Numbered from the stretch's first letter, positions 46,800 to 56,167 are shown. The stretch: DNA of 64,000 nucleotides from Occultella kanbiaonis (GCF_009708215.1 NZ_CP046175.1:2914001-2978000); one strand, 5' to 3'. The notes: generated from the sequence alone by a model not told the origin. Made by a program: numbers and translations.

Positions 46800-48710
46800 T
46801 TAGGGGATCTGGTCGAGGGCGGCGCGACGGTCCGTGCGCGCGGCCACCGCCGCAGCCGTGTCCCGGGCGACGTCCTTGGCCCGCAGGCCGAGGTCGGCGA
46901 TGAGCTGGGACCTGCTCGCGTGGCCGAGGAACCTGGTCGGGATGCCGTGCGTACGCACGCCGACAGCCACCTCCCGCTCGGCCAGGGCGTCCCGGATCGC
47001 AGCCCCCACGCCCCCCTGGACCACTCCGTCCTCGATGGTGACGACGAGGTCGTGCCGCGCGGCAGCGTCGAGGATCTGTTCCGGCACCGGCAGTGCCCAC
47101 CGGGGGTCGACGACGGTGCTGCCGATCCCCTGCCGGCCGAGCCGTGTCCCGACCTCGACGGCCGTGGCCGCGAACGGGCCGACGCCCACCACGAGGACCC
47201 GGGCGTCACCGTCGCCTGCGGTCCGGGCGAGCACGTCGACGACGCCGTCCCGCTGGATCGCCGGGATCGGGTCACCGATCGCGCCCTTCGGGTAACGGAC
47301 CACGGTCGGTGCGTCCCGGACCGCGACGGCCTCGCGCAGCGCCTCCCGCATCGTCGCCTCGTCGCGCGGCGCCGCCAGCCGCAGCCCGGGGACGATCCTG
47401 GCCATCGCCATGTCCCACATCCCGTTGTGGCTGGCACCGTCCTCGCCGGTGAGCCCGGCCCGGTCCAGCGCGATGGTGACCCCGGCCCGGTGCAGGCCGA
47501 CGTCCATGAGCAGCTGGTCGAAGGCTCGGTTCAGGAACGTCGCGTAGAGGCAGACCACAGGGTGCAGGCCCGCAAACGCCATCCCGGCCGCGGAGGTGAG
47601 CGCGTGCTCCTCGGCGATCCCGACGTCGAAGACGCGCTCGGCGAACTCCTTCTGCATCCCGCCGAGCCCGACCGGGACCGGCATCGCGGCCGTGATCGCG
47701 ACGACGTCCGACCGCGCCCTTGCGATGCCCACGATCTCGTCGGCGAAGACCGACGTCCAGTCGGTCCCGGCGGCGGCGACCGGCAGCCCGGTCTCGGGGT
47801 GGATCACCTTGACGGCATGGAAATGGTCGACGGCGTCGTGCTCGGCGGGCGTGTAGCCGTGGCCCTTCTCGGTGATCGCGTGCACGATGACCGGCCCGCC
47901 GAAGCCCCTGGCGTTGCGGAGCGCGGACTCGAGGGCATCCAGATCGTGCCCGTCGATCGGACCGACGTACTTGATCCCGAGGCCCTCGAACAGGCCCTGG
48001 GGGCGCAGCACGTCCTTCAGCCCCTCCTTGAGCCCGTGCAGGGCGTCGTAGGTCATCCGGCCGGGCAGGCCGCCGCTGCGCAGGGTGTTCTTGCCCCAGT
48101 TCAGCACCCGTTCGTAGTTGCGGTCCGTGCGCATCGCGTCGAGGTAGCGGGCCAGTCCGCCGACCGTGGGCGAGTAGGACCAGCCGTTGTCGTTGACCAC
48201 CACGACGAGCCGCCGGTCGTCGCTGCCGGCCACGCTGTTCAGGGCCTCCCACGCCAGTCCCCCGGTGAGGGCGCCGTCACCGATGACGGCCACGGCGTGC
48301 CGGTCCGTGTGTCCGAGCACCTGGTTCGCGCGCGCGATCCCGTCGGCCCACGAGATCGCCGTGGACGCGTGGGAGTTCTCGACGACGTCGTGGTCGGACT
48401 CGGCCCGGCTCGGGTACCCGCTCAGCCCGCCACGCGAGCGCAGCCCGGAGAAGTCGGTGCGTCCGGTCAGGATCTTGTGCACGTAGGACTGGTGCCCCGT
48501 GTCGAAGACGATGCTGTCCCTCGGGGACGAGAACACCCGGTGCACGGCCATGGTCAGCTCGACGACACCGAGGTTGGGGCCGAGATGCCCGCCGGTGCGC
48601 GAGACCTCTTCGACGAGGAAGGTGCGGATCTCGGCCGCCAGGGCACGCATCCGCTTCGGGGACAGGCCACGCAGGTCGCCCGGTCCGCTCAACTTCTCGA
48701 GCTCACCCAC
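46800..48710 (-). CDS. dxs: 1-deoxy-D-xylulose-5-phosphate synthase
   Basis: A 636-residue thiamine-diphosphate enzyme that condenses pyruvate and glyceraldehyde 3-phosphate, the first step of the MEP isoprenoid pathway. It has GDGALTGGLAWEALN (ThDP motif), RTGGHLGPNLGVVELTMAVH and AGLTGEDGASHNGMWD (catalytic region). GTG 48710 is chosen because GGGAGGA lies 6-7 bases upstream and the resulting N-terminus (GELEKLSGPGDLRGLS) matches the family. An in-frame GTG at 48725 is also possible. It precedes the PRPP synthetase on the same strand. Confidence 0.95.
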   Translation of the reverse strand: MGELEKLSGPGDLRGLSPKRMRALAAEIRTFLVEEVSRTGGHLGPNLGVVELTMAVHRVFSSPRDSIVFDTGHQSYVHKILTGRTDFSGLRSRGGLSGYPSRAESDHDVVENSHASTAISWADGIARANQVLGHTDRHAVAVIGDGALTGGLAWEALNSVAGSDDRRLVVVVNDNGWSYSPTVGGLARYLDAMRTDRNYERVLNWGKNTLRSGGLPGRMTYDALHGLKEGLKDVLRPQGLFEGLGIKYVGPIDGHDLDALESALRNARGFGGPVIVHAITEKGHGYTPAEHDAVDHFHAVKVIHPETGLPVAAAGTDWTSVFADEIVGIARARSDVVAITAAMPVPVGLGGMQKEFAERVFDVGIAEEHALTSAAGMAFAGLHPVVCLYATFLNRAFDQLLMDVGLHRAGVTIALDRAGLTGEDGASHNGMWDMAMARIVPGLRLAAPRDEATMREALREAVAVRDAPTVVRYPKGAIGDPIPAIQRDGVVDVLARTAGDGDARVLVVGVGPFAATAVEVGTRLGRQGIGSTVVDPRWALPVPEQILDAAARHDLVVTIEDGVVQGGVGAAIRDALAEREVAVGVRTHGIPTRFLGHASRSQLIADLGLRAKDVARDTAAAVAARTDRRAALDQIP

Positions 48711-48790
48711 TGCGGATCCTCCCACCCGTGCCGACTGTGCCGCCGGCCAGCACTGCCGTCGCGGGCACCATGCTACGTCCGCCCGTCGCC

Positions 48791-49459
48791 TCAGGCGGTC
48801 CGGTACCGGGCCTGATGACCCGACGGCGTCACTCCCGCCAGCAGGTACTCCTCGCCGCGTCGCTCGGCCTCGATGGCCAGGGCACGGTGCTCGTCGAGCT
48901 CGATCAGGAACGCGTCGGCATGTTCGGCGAGGATCGCGATCCGGGCCTCGTCCCGCCCGACCCAGCGGAAGTCCCGGCGATAGCTGTGCCGATTCTCGAC
49001 GACGAACAGCACCCGCTCGCAACCGGTCACGTGCAGCTGCCACTGGAGCTGGTCCCGGTAGACGCCCGCGGCCTCGTCGAGGTCGGCGACGGCGGTCTTG
49101 ATCTCACAGATCGAGTGCTCGCCGACGCCGTCCGGCGTGGCCAGGTGGCGCGGGTTCTCCCCCGCGCACAGGTGCGAGTTCGGATCGATGCCGAACCGCT
49201 GCTGCACCCAGGCTGCGATCACCGGCTCGCGGACGATGCCGTGCTCGAACTGGGGCAACCGGGGTCCCTCCCAGCCGCTCAGCTTGGCGGCCAGCAGCCG
49301 CTTGCGCTGCTTGCTGACCTGTCCGCGGGAGGTGACCAGTCGGCGCGCGTCCGTGGCGGTGACGCCCCAGAGCCGGGCCCGCAGCCAGGCGACGCGTTGC
49401 CGGGAGGTGACCGGTTCGCCGCCAGGGCCCTGCACGTAGCGATACCGGTTCTGCTCCAC
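48791..49459 (-). CDS. YqaJ-type (PDDEXK) nuclease-like protein
   Basis: A 222-residue protein with the YqaJ/lambda-exonuclease fold pattern: LSGWEGPRLPQFEHGIVREP (first conserved Glu), then SICEIKTAVADL (EIK catalytic motif) and YRDQLQWQLHVTGCERVLFVV. Such enzymes resect DNA ends for recombination and are usual in phages, but the ends of this gene show no phage neighbours. A basic N-terminal region (RRLVTSRGQVSKQRKRL) may contact DNA. GTG 49459 is chosen because TAGCCT lies 7 bases upstream. It precedes dxs by 80 bases on the same strand. Confidence 0.8.
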   Translation of the reverse strand: MEQNRYRYVQGPGGEPVTSRQRVAWLRARLWGVTATDARRLVTSRGQVSKQRKRLLAAKLSGWEGPRLPQFEHGIVREPVIAAWVQQRFGIDPNSHLCAGENPRHLATPDGVGEHSICEIKTAVADLDEAAGVYRDQLQWQLHVTGCERVLFVVENRHSYRRDFRWVGRDEARIAILAEHADAFLIELDEHRALAIEAERRGEEYLLAGVTPSGHQARYRTA

Positions 49460-49466
49460 CCGCTAG

Positions 49467-49472
49467 AGGCTA
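49467..49472 (-). promoter_or_regulatory. -10 box for leaderless YqaJ-type gene transcript
   Basis: On the minus strand TAGCCT is followed by 7 bases and GTG 49459. It is probably the first promoter of the nuclease-dxs-prs strand. Confidence 0.55.
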
Positions 49473-49551
49473 CGCGACCACACCCCGCGCCCGGTGCAGG
49501 CTCGCGGGCCGGGCCGCGACCGGTGTGCGCACCGGTGCCGGACGGTGAACC

Positions 49552-51684
49552 TCAGGTCCCGCCGGGGCCAGCCACCCGGGACCCGGCCGGGCCGTCCACC
49601 CGGAACCCGGCCGGTGCCCGCACCTCGACCCCGCCGTGGGCGTCAACGGACACGGCCAGTTCCTCGGTGCCCAGCCGCAGCCCGGACACGGACAGTGGAC
49701 CGGACCCGGCGGGACGCACCCGGACGACGCCGTTCGGGACGTCCGCCGTCAGACCGAGGCGTGCCTGCAGGATGGCCACCGCCGCCGTCGCGGCCCATGC
49801 CTGCGGACGGCACGAGGCCGGATACGGCACGGGCCGGCTCACCTCGGCGGCGGCGTCGCCGGCGAACAGCTCGGGCAGCCGGAAGTCGAACGCGGGGGCG
49901 GCCCGCACCAGCCCGTCCCCGAGCCGGGCGGCGACCTCACCGAACCCTGCCCGGGCAAGCCCGTGGACCGCGATCGCCGTGTCATGCGGCCACACCGCGC
50001 CGCCGTGGTAGCTCAGCGGCCAGTACCCGCCGGAGCCCACGGCGAGGGTGCGCAACCCGTACCCGGAGTCGAGGGCCGCGCCACCGACCCGGTCGGCGAT
50101 GGCCCGTTCCTCGTCGGCGTTCAGCAGACCGGTGCCGAGCAGGTGCGCCATGTTCGAGGCCACCGAGTCCACCGGGCGCTTGCGCGCATCGAGGGCGATC
50201 GCGGGGTACGGGCCGCGCGCGTCCGATACCCAGTACGCGTCCCGGAACCTCGTGGCAAGCTCCCCCGCCCAGTCCCGCCAGCGGTCCGGACCCGGGCGCC
50301 CGAACGCGGCCAACAGGTCGGCGCCGGCGAGCGCGGCCTCATGCGCGTAGCCCTGGACCTCGACCAGGGCGATGGCCGGGGTGGCGAGGCCACCGTCGCG
50401 CCACCGCACCGAGTCGCCGGAGTCCTTCCAGCCCTGGTTCGCCAGACCCCGACCGTCGGAGTCGTACTCGAGGAAGCCATCGCCGTCGGCGTCCCCGTAC
50501 CGAACCATCCAGTCCAGGGCACGCTCGGCGGCCGGGAGCAGTGCGGCCACCTCGGCCTCGGGCAGACCCCAGCGCCAGGCGTCCGCGAGCAGGCACAGCC
50601 ACAGCGGAGTGGCGTCGATGCTGCCGTAGTAGAGCGGCGGCAGCAGCGTGCGGCCGGCCCCGGTCGGGGCGCGCCGGACCTCGTGCAGGATCTTGCCCGG
50701 CTCCTCGCCGGTGTCGCGATCGACCACACGTCCCTGGAAGGCCGCCAGGGTGCGCAGCGTGCCGCCGGCCAGCTCGGTCCCCAACGGCAGCATCATCCGA
50801 GCCGCCCAGATCGAGTCCCGCCCGAACAGGGTGAAGAACCACGGCGCCCCGGCGGCGAGGAAAGTCTCGTCCGGCGCCTGCGCGCTCGACATCAGCAGAC
50901 CCGCCACGTCGTCCAGGCTCCGGTTCAGCAGTTCCGGCAGGCGCCGGTCCCACGCGTCCACGGTCGGCGTCGACCACGGCAGCCGGCTCCGCACCGGGTC
51001 GCTGGTCCCGTTGGCAGCGGTGCGCGCGGCCCGCACGACGCCTGCCGCGTCCTCGCACTCGAGCTCCCACTCGAGCTCGGCGGGCAGCCCGGGCGCGGCG
51101 GAGACGGTCCAGACCAGGGTGGGAGCAGCCGGATCGCCGAGATCGATCAGTGCCCGCGGGGCCCGCACCCGGATGCCGATCCCGCCGGCAGCGGCGCCGG
51201 AACCGGCCCACCACAGTCCCGCGACGGTGCGGGTCGGTACCAGCGAGTCCCCGGTCGCACCCCGCTTGACGAGGTCCATGGCGAGCAGATCCGCGGCGAG
51301 GCGGACCCGGACGGTCGCCCGCACCACCCCGGCCGCGGCCGAGGAGAGGGTCAGCCGTTCCCGCATCCGGCCCGGGGTGACGGTGCGCTCGAGGTCGATC
51401 CGCGTCGTCGGATCCGCCCCGGGCCCGTCCAGGCCGCGAGCCAGCCCCACGACCCTGACGGTGCCGACCCCCGCACCGGCGGTCGCGATCACCTCGGGTT
51501 CCACGCCGTCGATCGTCAGACGGGCTTCGCTGAGCACCCGGACGTCCGCGTGGAACACCCCATGCAACTCCGGCCGCCCCGCTCGGATCTGACCGTCCGA
51601 ACCAGACCATGCCTGCGTCGGCGCGGCCAGCACAACCAACTGTTCATGCAGGAGCGGTTGCCGGATCACGACCCCGCCTTCCAT
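49552..51684 (-). CDS. Glycogen-debranching-type (amylo-alpha-1,6-glucosidase) protein
   Basis: A 710-residue protein. The first 190 residues form a GDE_N-like beta-rich domain (LVVLAAPTQAWSGSDGQI, VFHADVRVLSEARLTIDG). The rest is an (alpha/alpha)6 glycosidase with FFTLFGRDSIWAARMMLP, LPPLYYGSIDATPLWLCLL, GLANQGWKDSGDSVRWRDG and YHGGAVWPHDTAIAVHG, the motifs expected for this clan. It is separated from a LacI regulator by a divergent promoter region and so probably breaks down a sugar imported by the ABC system on the other side. Exact specificity is unknown. ATG 51684 is the first codon after a -10 box at 51712-51717. Confidence 0.88.
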   Translation of the reverse strand: MEGGVVIRQPLLHEQLVVLAAPTQAWSGSDGQIRAGRPELHGVFHADVRVLSEARLTIDGVEPEVIATAGAGVGTVRVVGLARGLDGPGADPTTRIDLERTVTPGRMRERLTLSSAAAGVVRATVRVRLAADLLAMDLVKRGATGDSLVPTRTVAGLWWAGSGAAAGGIGIRVRAPRALIDLGDPAAPTLVWTVSAAPGLPAELEWELECEDAAGVVRAARTAANGTSDPVRSRLPWSTPTVDAWDRRLPELLNRSLDDVAGLLMSSAQAPDETFLAAGAPWFFTLFGRDSIWAARMMLPLGTELAGGTLRTLAAFQGRVVDRDTGEEPGKILHEVRRAPTGAGRTLLPPLYYGSIDATPLWLCLLADAWRWGLPEAEVAALLPAAERALDWMVRYGDADGDGFLEYDSDGRGLANQGWKDSGDSVRWRDGGLATPAIALVEVQGYAHEAALAGADLLAAFGRPGPDRWRDWAGELATRFRDAYWVSDARGPYPAIALDARKRPVDSVASNMAHLLGTGLLNADEERAIADRVGGAALDSGYGLRTLAVGSGGYWPLSYHGGAVWPHDTAIAVHGLARAGFGEVAARLGDGLVRAAPAFDFRLPELFAGDAAAEVSRPVPYPASCRPQAWAATAAVAILQARLGLTADVPNGVVRVRPAGSGPLSVSGLRLGTEELAVSVDAHGGVEVRAPAGFRVDGPAGSRVAGPGGT

Positions 51685-51711
51685 GCTTGACAGCCACCAT
51701 GGTTCCGGACC

Positions 51712-51740
51712 ACTCTAGGGCAACTGTTTGAACGATCCAA
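51712..51740 (-). promoter_or_regulatory. Promoter of the debranching-type gene with LacI-type operator
   Basis: On the minus strand TTGGAT (51740-51735) and TAGAGT (51717-51712) are separated by 17 bp. The -35 lies within TTGAACGATCCAA (51728-51740), an imperfect 13-bp palindrome of LacI-operator type. A regulator bound there would block this promoter and could also affect the lacI promoter, since the site sits between the divergent genes. Confidence 0.55.
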
Positions 51741-51808
51741 TACGATGGGGATGGTTTTGCTTCATCATTGACCGGATTGGGTCACGATTCTGCGGGGGGA
51801 GGCGGTCA

Positions 51809-52852
51809 GTGCGATCCCGGCAACGAGTCACCCTGGAATCGGTGGCCGCGCACGCCAAGGTGTCGCGTCAGACGGTCTCGAACGCGATCAACGCCCCCGA
51901 CGTCGTCAAGCCGGAGACCCTCACCCGGGTGCTCGAGTCGATCGCGGAACTCGGCTATCAGCCCTCCCGGGCGGCCCGGCAGCTACGAACCCGGCGCTCC
52001 CAGATCCTCGGTTACGCTCTCGGGCCGGTCACCTACAGCGTGTACGGCACCATCGGCGACCGTTTCGTGCACGGGCTGGCCCAGGCCGCCCAGGATCGTG
52101 GCTACCGGATCATGCTCTTCGCTGCCGCCAGCGACGACGAGGAGATCCTCCAGTTCGACGAACTGCTCTCCGGCGCGGACCTCGACGGCTTCGTCCTGAC
52201 GAACACCCACCACGCCGACCCCCGCACCACCTGGCTCACCGAGCGCGACGTTCCGTTCGTGACCTTCGGTCGCCCGTGGGACGCCGACCACGGGACGCAC
52301 CCGTGGGTGGACGTGGACGGTGCTGCCGGTACGGCAGCGGCGACCCGGCACCTGCACGAGCTGGGACACACCCGGATCGCGTACCTCGGCTGGCCGCACG
52401 GCTCCGGCGTCGGCGACGACCGACGCACGGGGTGGTCGTCGACGATGACCGAGCTCGGCCTGAGCGCCGACGAGCGGTGGCAGGAGACGACGGACAACGC
52501 CACCGAACACGCCGAGGTGGCCGCCGCGAGGCTCCTGCGGCGGGTGGCCCCGAGCGCGGTGGTGTGCGTCAGCGACACGGTCGGGCTGGGCGTCATGCAG
52601 GCCGCCGAATCGCAGGGGCGCCGCGTGGCCGTGACCGGGTTCGACGACTCCGCGGTCTCGTACGTGGCCGGGATGACCACGCTCGCCCAGCCGGTCGCCG
52701 AGTCCGCGCGCCGCGCCCTCGCCCTCGTGCTGCGCCAGATCGGTGTCGAGTCCGGTGGGTCCGCCGCACGCCACGAGCTCCTGCCTCCGACGCTGGTCGT
52801 ACGGGGCACCAGCATCCGACCGGACCCGTTGTCCGGCACGGTCGGGTCCTGA
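51809..52852 (+). CDS. LacI-family transcriptional regulator
   Basis: A 347-residue repressor. The N-terminal helix-turn-helix is VTLESVAAHAKVSRQTVSNAINAPDVVK, read as the HTH plus hinge region (short motif: SVAAHAKVSRQTVSNAIN), and LGYQPSRAARQLRTRRS is the hinge helix. The C-terminal two-lobed sugar-binding domain follows. GTG 51809 has GGGGGGAGG about 6 bases upstream and begins just before the helix-turn-helix. A frame upstream of it has no family similarity. It likely controls the divergent glycosidase and the ABC importer downstream; the ligand sugar is unknown. Confidence 0.92.
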   Translation: MRSRQRVTLESVAAHAKVSRQTVSNAINAPDVVKPETLTRVLESIAELGYQPSRAARQLRTRRSQILGYALGPVTYSVYGTIGDRFVHGLAQAAQDRGYRIMLFAAASDDEEILQFDELLSGADLDGFVLTNTHHADPRTTWLTERDVPFVTFGRPWDADHGTHPWVDVDGAAGTAAATRHLHELGHTRIAYLGWPHGSGVGDDRRTGWSSTMTELGLSADERWQETTDNATEHAEVAAARLLRRVAPSAVVCVSDTVGLGVMQAAESQGRRVAVTGFDDSAVSYVAGMTTLAQPVAESARRALALVLRQIGVESGGSAARHELLPPTLVVRGTSIRPDPLSGTVGS

Positions 52853-52956
52853 TCGCCGGTGAGCGGAGCGCCGCCGAGACCGCGAAAGGCGTGCCAAGTC
52901 ACGCCGGGAGCGGTTGGATGAAGCCCTGGCGTCCGTCACCCACCGGGGAGCTGCTC

Positions 52957-54240
52957 ATGCACCAGTACGTGCCGCCCGGTCGACGTGCCGCTCGTGCCCG
53001 CCCGCGAACGGCCGGCCTGACGGGCGCGGCCGCCACGATCGCCCTCGGTCTCGCGGCCTGCTCGGGCGGCACGGGGTTCACCGAGGAGACCCCGAGTCGT
53101 GCGGACGACGGCGTCGACGACGGCAGCGTGACCGTGCTGATCGGTTCCAGCGGGGCCGCCGAGACGGAGGCGGTGGAGGCGGCGGTGGCGGCCTGGTCCG
53201 CCGAGTCGGGCACCCCGGCGGAGGTCCTCGTCGCGGCGGACCTGACCCAGCAGCTGAGCCAGGGCTTCGCGGCTGCCGAACCGCCGGACGTCTTCTATCT
53301 GAGCACCGACCAGTTCGCCGGGTATGCCGACAACGGCTCACTCCACCCGTACCTGGATGAGGTCCCCGAGGCCGATGGGTTCTACAACAGCCTGCTCCGC
53401 TCGTTCACCTATGGGGGTACCACCTACTGCGCCCCGAAGGACTTCTCGACGCTCGCCCTGGTCATCAACACCGACTACTGGGACGCGGCCGGCCTCACGG
53501 ACTCCGATCTGCCGACCACCTGGGCGCAGCTGCGCGAGGTGGCCACGACCCTCACCACCGATGACAGGGTGGGCCTGAGCTTCGCGCCGGAATGGCAACG
53601 GATCGGGGCGTTCATGGCAGCGGCGGGTGGCACCCTCACCTCCAGGGACAACGCGGCGGCCACGGTCGACTCCGCGGAGAACCTTGAGGCCCTGACGTAC
53701 GTCCGCGACCTGCTCGCCTCCGGTGTGGCGGCCTTTCCGTCCAGCCTGAACACCGGCTGGGGCGGCGAGGCGCTCGGCAGCGGCAACGCCGCGATGGTGA
53801 TCGAGGGCAACTGGATCATCGGGGCCATGACCGCCGACTTCCCGGACGTGCGTTACCGGGTGGTCGAACTGCCGCAGGGGCCGGGCGGCCAAGGCACGCT
53901 GCAGTTCACGAACTGCTGGGGCATAGCGGCCGGAACGGACACCGAGGCCGCCGTCGACCTGGTCACCGCCTTGGTCTCGCCCGAACAGCAGCTGGCCTTC
54001 GCGGACGCATACGGGGTGATGCCGTCGGTGTCCGCCGCCGGGGAGCAGTGGGCCGCCGCACACCCGGACCAGGCCGCCTTCCTGGCCGGCGCCGACTACG
54101 CGCAGGGCTTCCCGTCCGCGCCGGGTGCCTCGGCGGTGCTCGCCGACTTCAACGCACAGCTCGAGGGCCTGCCGGACGCCGATCCGGCTGCGATGCTCGC
54201 GTCGGTCCAGGTGGACCTGCAGGCCGTGCTCGGGGGGTGA
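52957..54240 (+). CDS. Sugar ABC transporter substrate-binding lipoprotein
   Basis: A 427-residue secreted lipoprotein of the class I sugar-binding family. Signal peptide, then lipobox LAAC places the lipidated cysteine near residue 35, followed by an acidic linker. The body has PPDVFYLSTDQFAGYADNG, LALVINTDYWDAAGL and PAEWQRIGAFMAAAG-type segments (PEWQRIGAFM in this gene). ATG 52957 has GGGGAG 6 bases upstream; an earlier in-frame ATG at 52918 lacks one. The gene overlaps the first permease by four bases. No ATPase gene follows, so it probably uses a shared MsmK-type ATPase encoded elsewhere. Confidence 0.9.
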   Translation: MHQYVPPGRRAARARPRTAGLTGAAATIALGLAACSGGTGFTEETPSRADDGVDDGSVTVLIGSSGAAETEAVEAAVAAWSAESGTPAEVLVAADLTQQLSQGFAAAEPPDVFYLSTDQFAGYADNGSLHPYLDEVPEADGFYNSLLRSFTYGGTTYCAPKDFSTLALVINTDYWDAAGLTDSDLPTTWAQLREVATTLTTDDRVGLSFAPEWQRIGAFMAAAGGTLTSRDNAAATVDSAENLEALTYVRDLLASGVAAFPSSLNTGWGGEALGSGNAAMVIEGNWIIGAMTADFPDVRYRVVELPQGPGGQGTLQFTNCWGIAAGTDTEAAVDLVTALVSPEQQLAFADAYGVMPSVSAAGEQWAAAHPDQAAFLAGADYAQGFPSAPGASAVLADFNAQLEGLPDADPAAMLASVQVDLQAVLGG

Positions 54241-55277
54241 GGCGTCGGGTGGCCCAGCAGGCCCGTAGGCGGTCGGCGACCCGGCGGGGTGTGGCGGGCT
54301 GGGTGTTCCTGGCACCCGCGGGGGTGCTCCTCGGCCTGTTCCTCGTGGTGCCGATCGCGATGGCGTTCTGGGTCAGCATCTCCGACTGGCGCGGCGTCGG
54401 GAACCCGATGACCGGGTCGGCGCAGTTCGTCGGCGCGACCAACTACACCGAGTTGCTGGGCGGGGACGGACTCGCCACGAAGGACTTCGGCCGGGCGATG
54501 CGCAACAACGTGTACTACGTCCTCGCCGTGGTCCCGTTGCAGACGATCCTCGCGCTGACGCTTGCCGTCCTCGTGCACCGGCGGGTGGTGGCCGGGCGCG
54601 GGTTCTTCCGAAGCGCCTTCTACTTCCCGTCGGTGACGTCGTCGGTGGCCATCACGGTGGTGTTCCTGTTCCTGTTCTCCGCGACCGGAGCGATGAACCG
54701 GCTGCTCGCCGTCCTCGGTGTCGAGGGCCCGAACTGGTTCGCCGACCCACGCGGCGTGGTCCACCTGTTCCTCGGCGCGCTCGGGGTCCGGGCGCCGTAC
54801 GAGAGCGGTCCGCTGCTGCTCGGACTGTCCTGGTGGAACTGGATCTCGGGGCCGAGCGTGGCGATGTGCGTGTTCATCGTGCTCGCCGTGTTCACCACGT
54901 CCGGGACGTTCATGCTGCTGTTCCTCGCCGCCCTGCAGCATCTGCCCGGCGAGGTCGAGGAGGCCGCGGTCGTCGACGGCGCCACGCCCTGGCAGCGGCT
55001 CCGCCGGATCACCGTGCCGATGCTGCGCCCCACGCTGTTCACGGTGATCACGCTCGGCCTGATCGGGACCTGGCAGATGTTCGACCAGGTGTACACGGGC
55101 ACCGGTGGCACGCCCGGCAAGACCACCCTGACCCCGGCCTACCTGTCCTACCAGGTCTCGTTCGAGCAGCAGGAGTGGGGTCGCGGCGCCGCGATCGCGT
55201 TCCTGCTGTTCGCGATCATCGTGGCGTGCACCCTCGTGGGCCGCCGACTGCTCGGCGAGCGGGAGGACCCACGATGA
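54237..55277 (+). CDS. Sugar ABC transporter permease (MalF type)
   Basis: A 346-residue membrane protein with about six helices after a basic N-terminus (RRRVAQQARRRSATRRG). The helix starting LAPAGVLLGLFLVVPIAM is first. The EAA loop that contacts the ATPase is EVEEAAVVDGATPWQRLRRI. GTG 54237 overlaps the lipoprotein stop by four bases. The ATG of the second permease overlaps its stop by four. Several hydrophobic segments suit import of an oligosaccharide or glucoside. Confidence 0.93.
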   Translation: MRRRVAQQARRRSATRRGVAGWVFLAPAGVLLGLFLVVPIAMAFWVSISDWRGVGNPMTGSAQFVGATNYTELLGGDGLATKDFGRAMRNNVYYVLAVVPLQTILALTLAVLVHRRVVAGRGFFRSAFYFPSVTSSVAITVVFLFLFSATGAMNRLLAVLGVEGPNWFADPRGVVHLFLGALGVRAPYESGPLLLGLSWWNWISGPSVAMCVFIVLAVFTTSGTFMLLFLAALQHLPGEVEEAAVVDGATPWQRLRRITVPMLRPTLFTVITLGLIGTWQMFDQVYTGTGGTPGKTTLTPAYLSYQVSFEQQEWGRGAAIAFLLFAIIVACTLVGRRLLGEREDPR

Positions 55278-56167
55278 CCGCCGCCGTCGCCACGGCCCGC
55301 CGGCCTGCCGTGCGCCGCGACCGCGGTCCCGCCTGGCTGCGCCGGTCGCGGTCGGGCACCGTTGTCGCGCTGACCGTGTTGGTGGTCCTCGCCGTCGCCT
55401 ACCTGTACCCGTTCGCGATCAGCCTGGCGACATCGTTGAAGTCCGACGCCGAGGCCGCCACGGACCCGTTGTCCCTGATCCCGGCGACGCCATCGACGGC
55501 CGCCTACACCGAACTCCTGCGCAACTCCGACTTCCCGCTGTGGGTGCGCAACTCGGTCATCGTCACCCTCGCGGTGACGACCGGCCGGGTGCTGTTCGAC
55601 TCGATGGCCGGCTACGCGCTCGCCCGCCTGCGGTTCCCGGGCCGCAGCCTCGTGTTCGCCGCCCTGGTCGCCATCATGGCCGTGCCCGGGGTGGTGCTGC
55701 TGATCCCGCGCTTCCTGGTCATCAACACGCTCGGCATCTACAACAGCTTCGCGGCCCTGATCCTGCCGCTGCTCGCGGACGCGGCCGGCATCTTCATCAT
55801 GCGGAGCTTCTTCATGTCCGTGCCCCGCGGGGTCGAGGAGGCCGCCCGGATCGACGGCGCCGGCCCGTTCCGGGTGTTCTGGTCCGTGGTGCTGCCGATG
55901 GCCCGCCCGGCCCTGATCACGATCGTCGTGCTGAGCTTCCAGGGCTCCTGGAACGAGCTGTCCCACTTCATCGTGGCCTCGGACCGGCCCGAGCTGCAGA
56001 CGCTCACGAAGGGCGTCGCCCAGCTCACCGCCGGGGCCCTCAGTCAGGGCACCCAGTATCCGCTGAAGCTGGCCGCCGCGGTGATCATGTCGATCCCGGT
56101 GGCGGTGTTGTTCATCGTGTTCCAGCGCCGCATCACCTCGACCCACGACGGTGCCATCAAGGGCTAG
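55274..56167 (+). CDS. Sugar ABC transporter permease (MalG type)
   Basis: A 297-residue membrane protein that pairs with the MalF-type permease. Helices begin with VVALTVLVVLAVAYLYPFAIS. The EAA loop reads GVEEAARIDGAGPFRVFW, close to the family consensus. AYALARLRFPGRSLV and GSWNELSHFIVAS are also typical. The stop TAG (56165-56167) lies inside a CTAG that also supplies the stop of the convergent MazG-like gene on the other strand. Confidence 0.93.
   Translation: MTAAVATARRPAVRRDRGPAWLRRSRSGTVVALTVLVVLAVAYLYPFAISLATSLKSDAEAATDPLSLIPATPSTAAYTELLRNSDFPLWVRNSVIVTLAVTTGRVLFDSMAGYALARLRFPGRSLVFAALVAIMAVPGVVLLIPRFLVINTLGIYNSFAALILPLLADAAGIFIMRSFFMSVPRGVEEAARIDGAGPFRVFWSVVLPMARPALITIVVLSFQGSWNELSHFIVASDRPELQTLTKGVAQLTAGALSQGTQYPLKLAAAVIMSIPVAVLFIVFQRRITSTHDGAIKG

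Noticed and set aside
48791-49459. A prophage or integrative element signalled by the YqaJ-type nuclease
   Set aside because: No integrase, capsid, attachment repeats or tRNA target are present, and the flanks are core metabolic genes.
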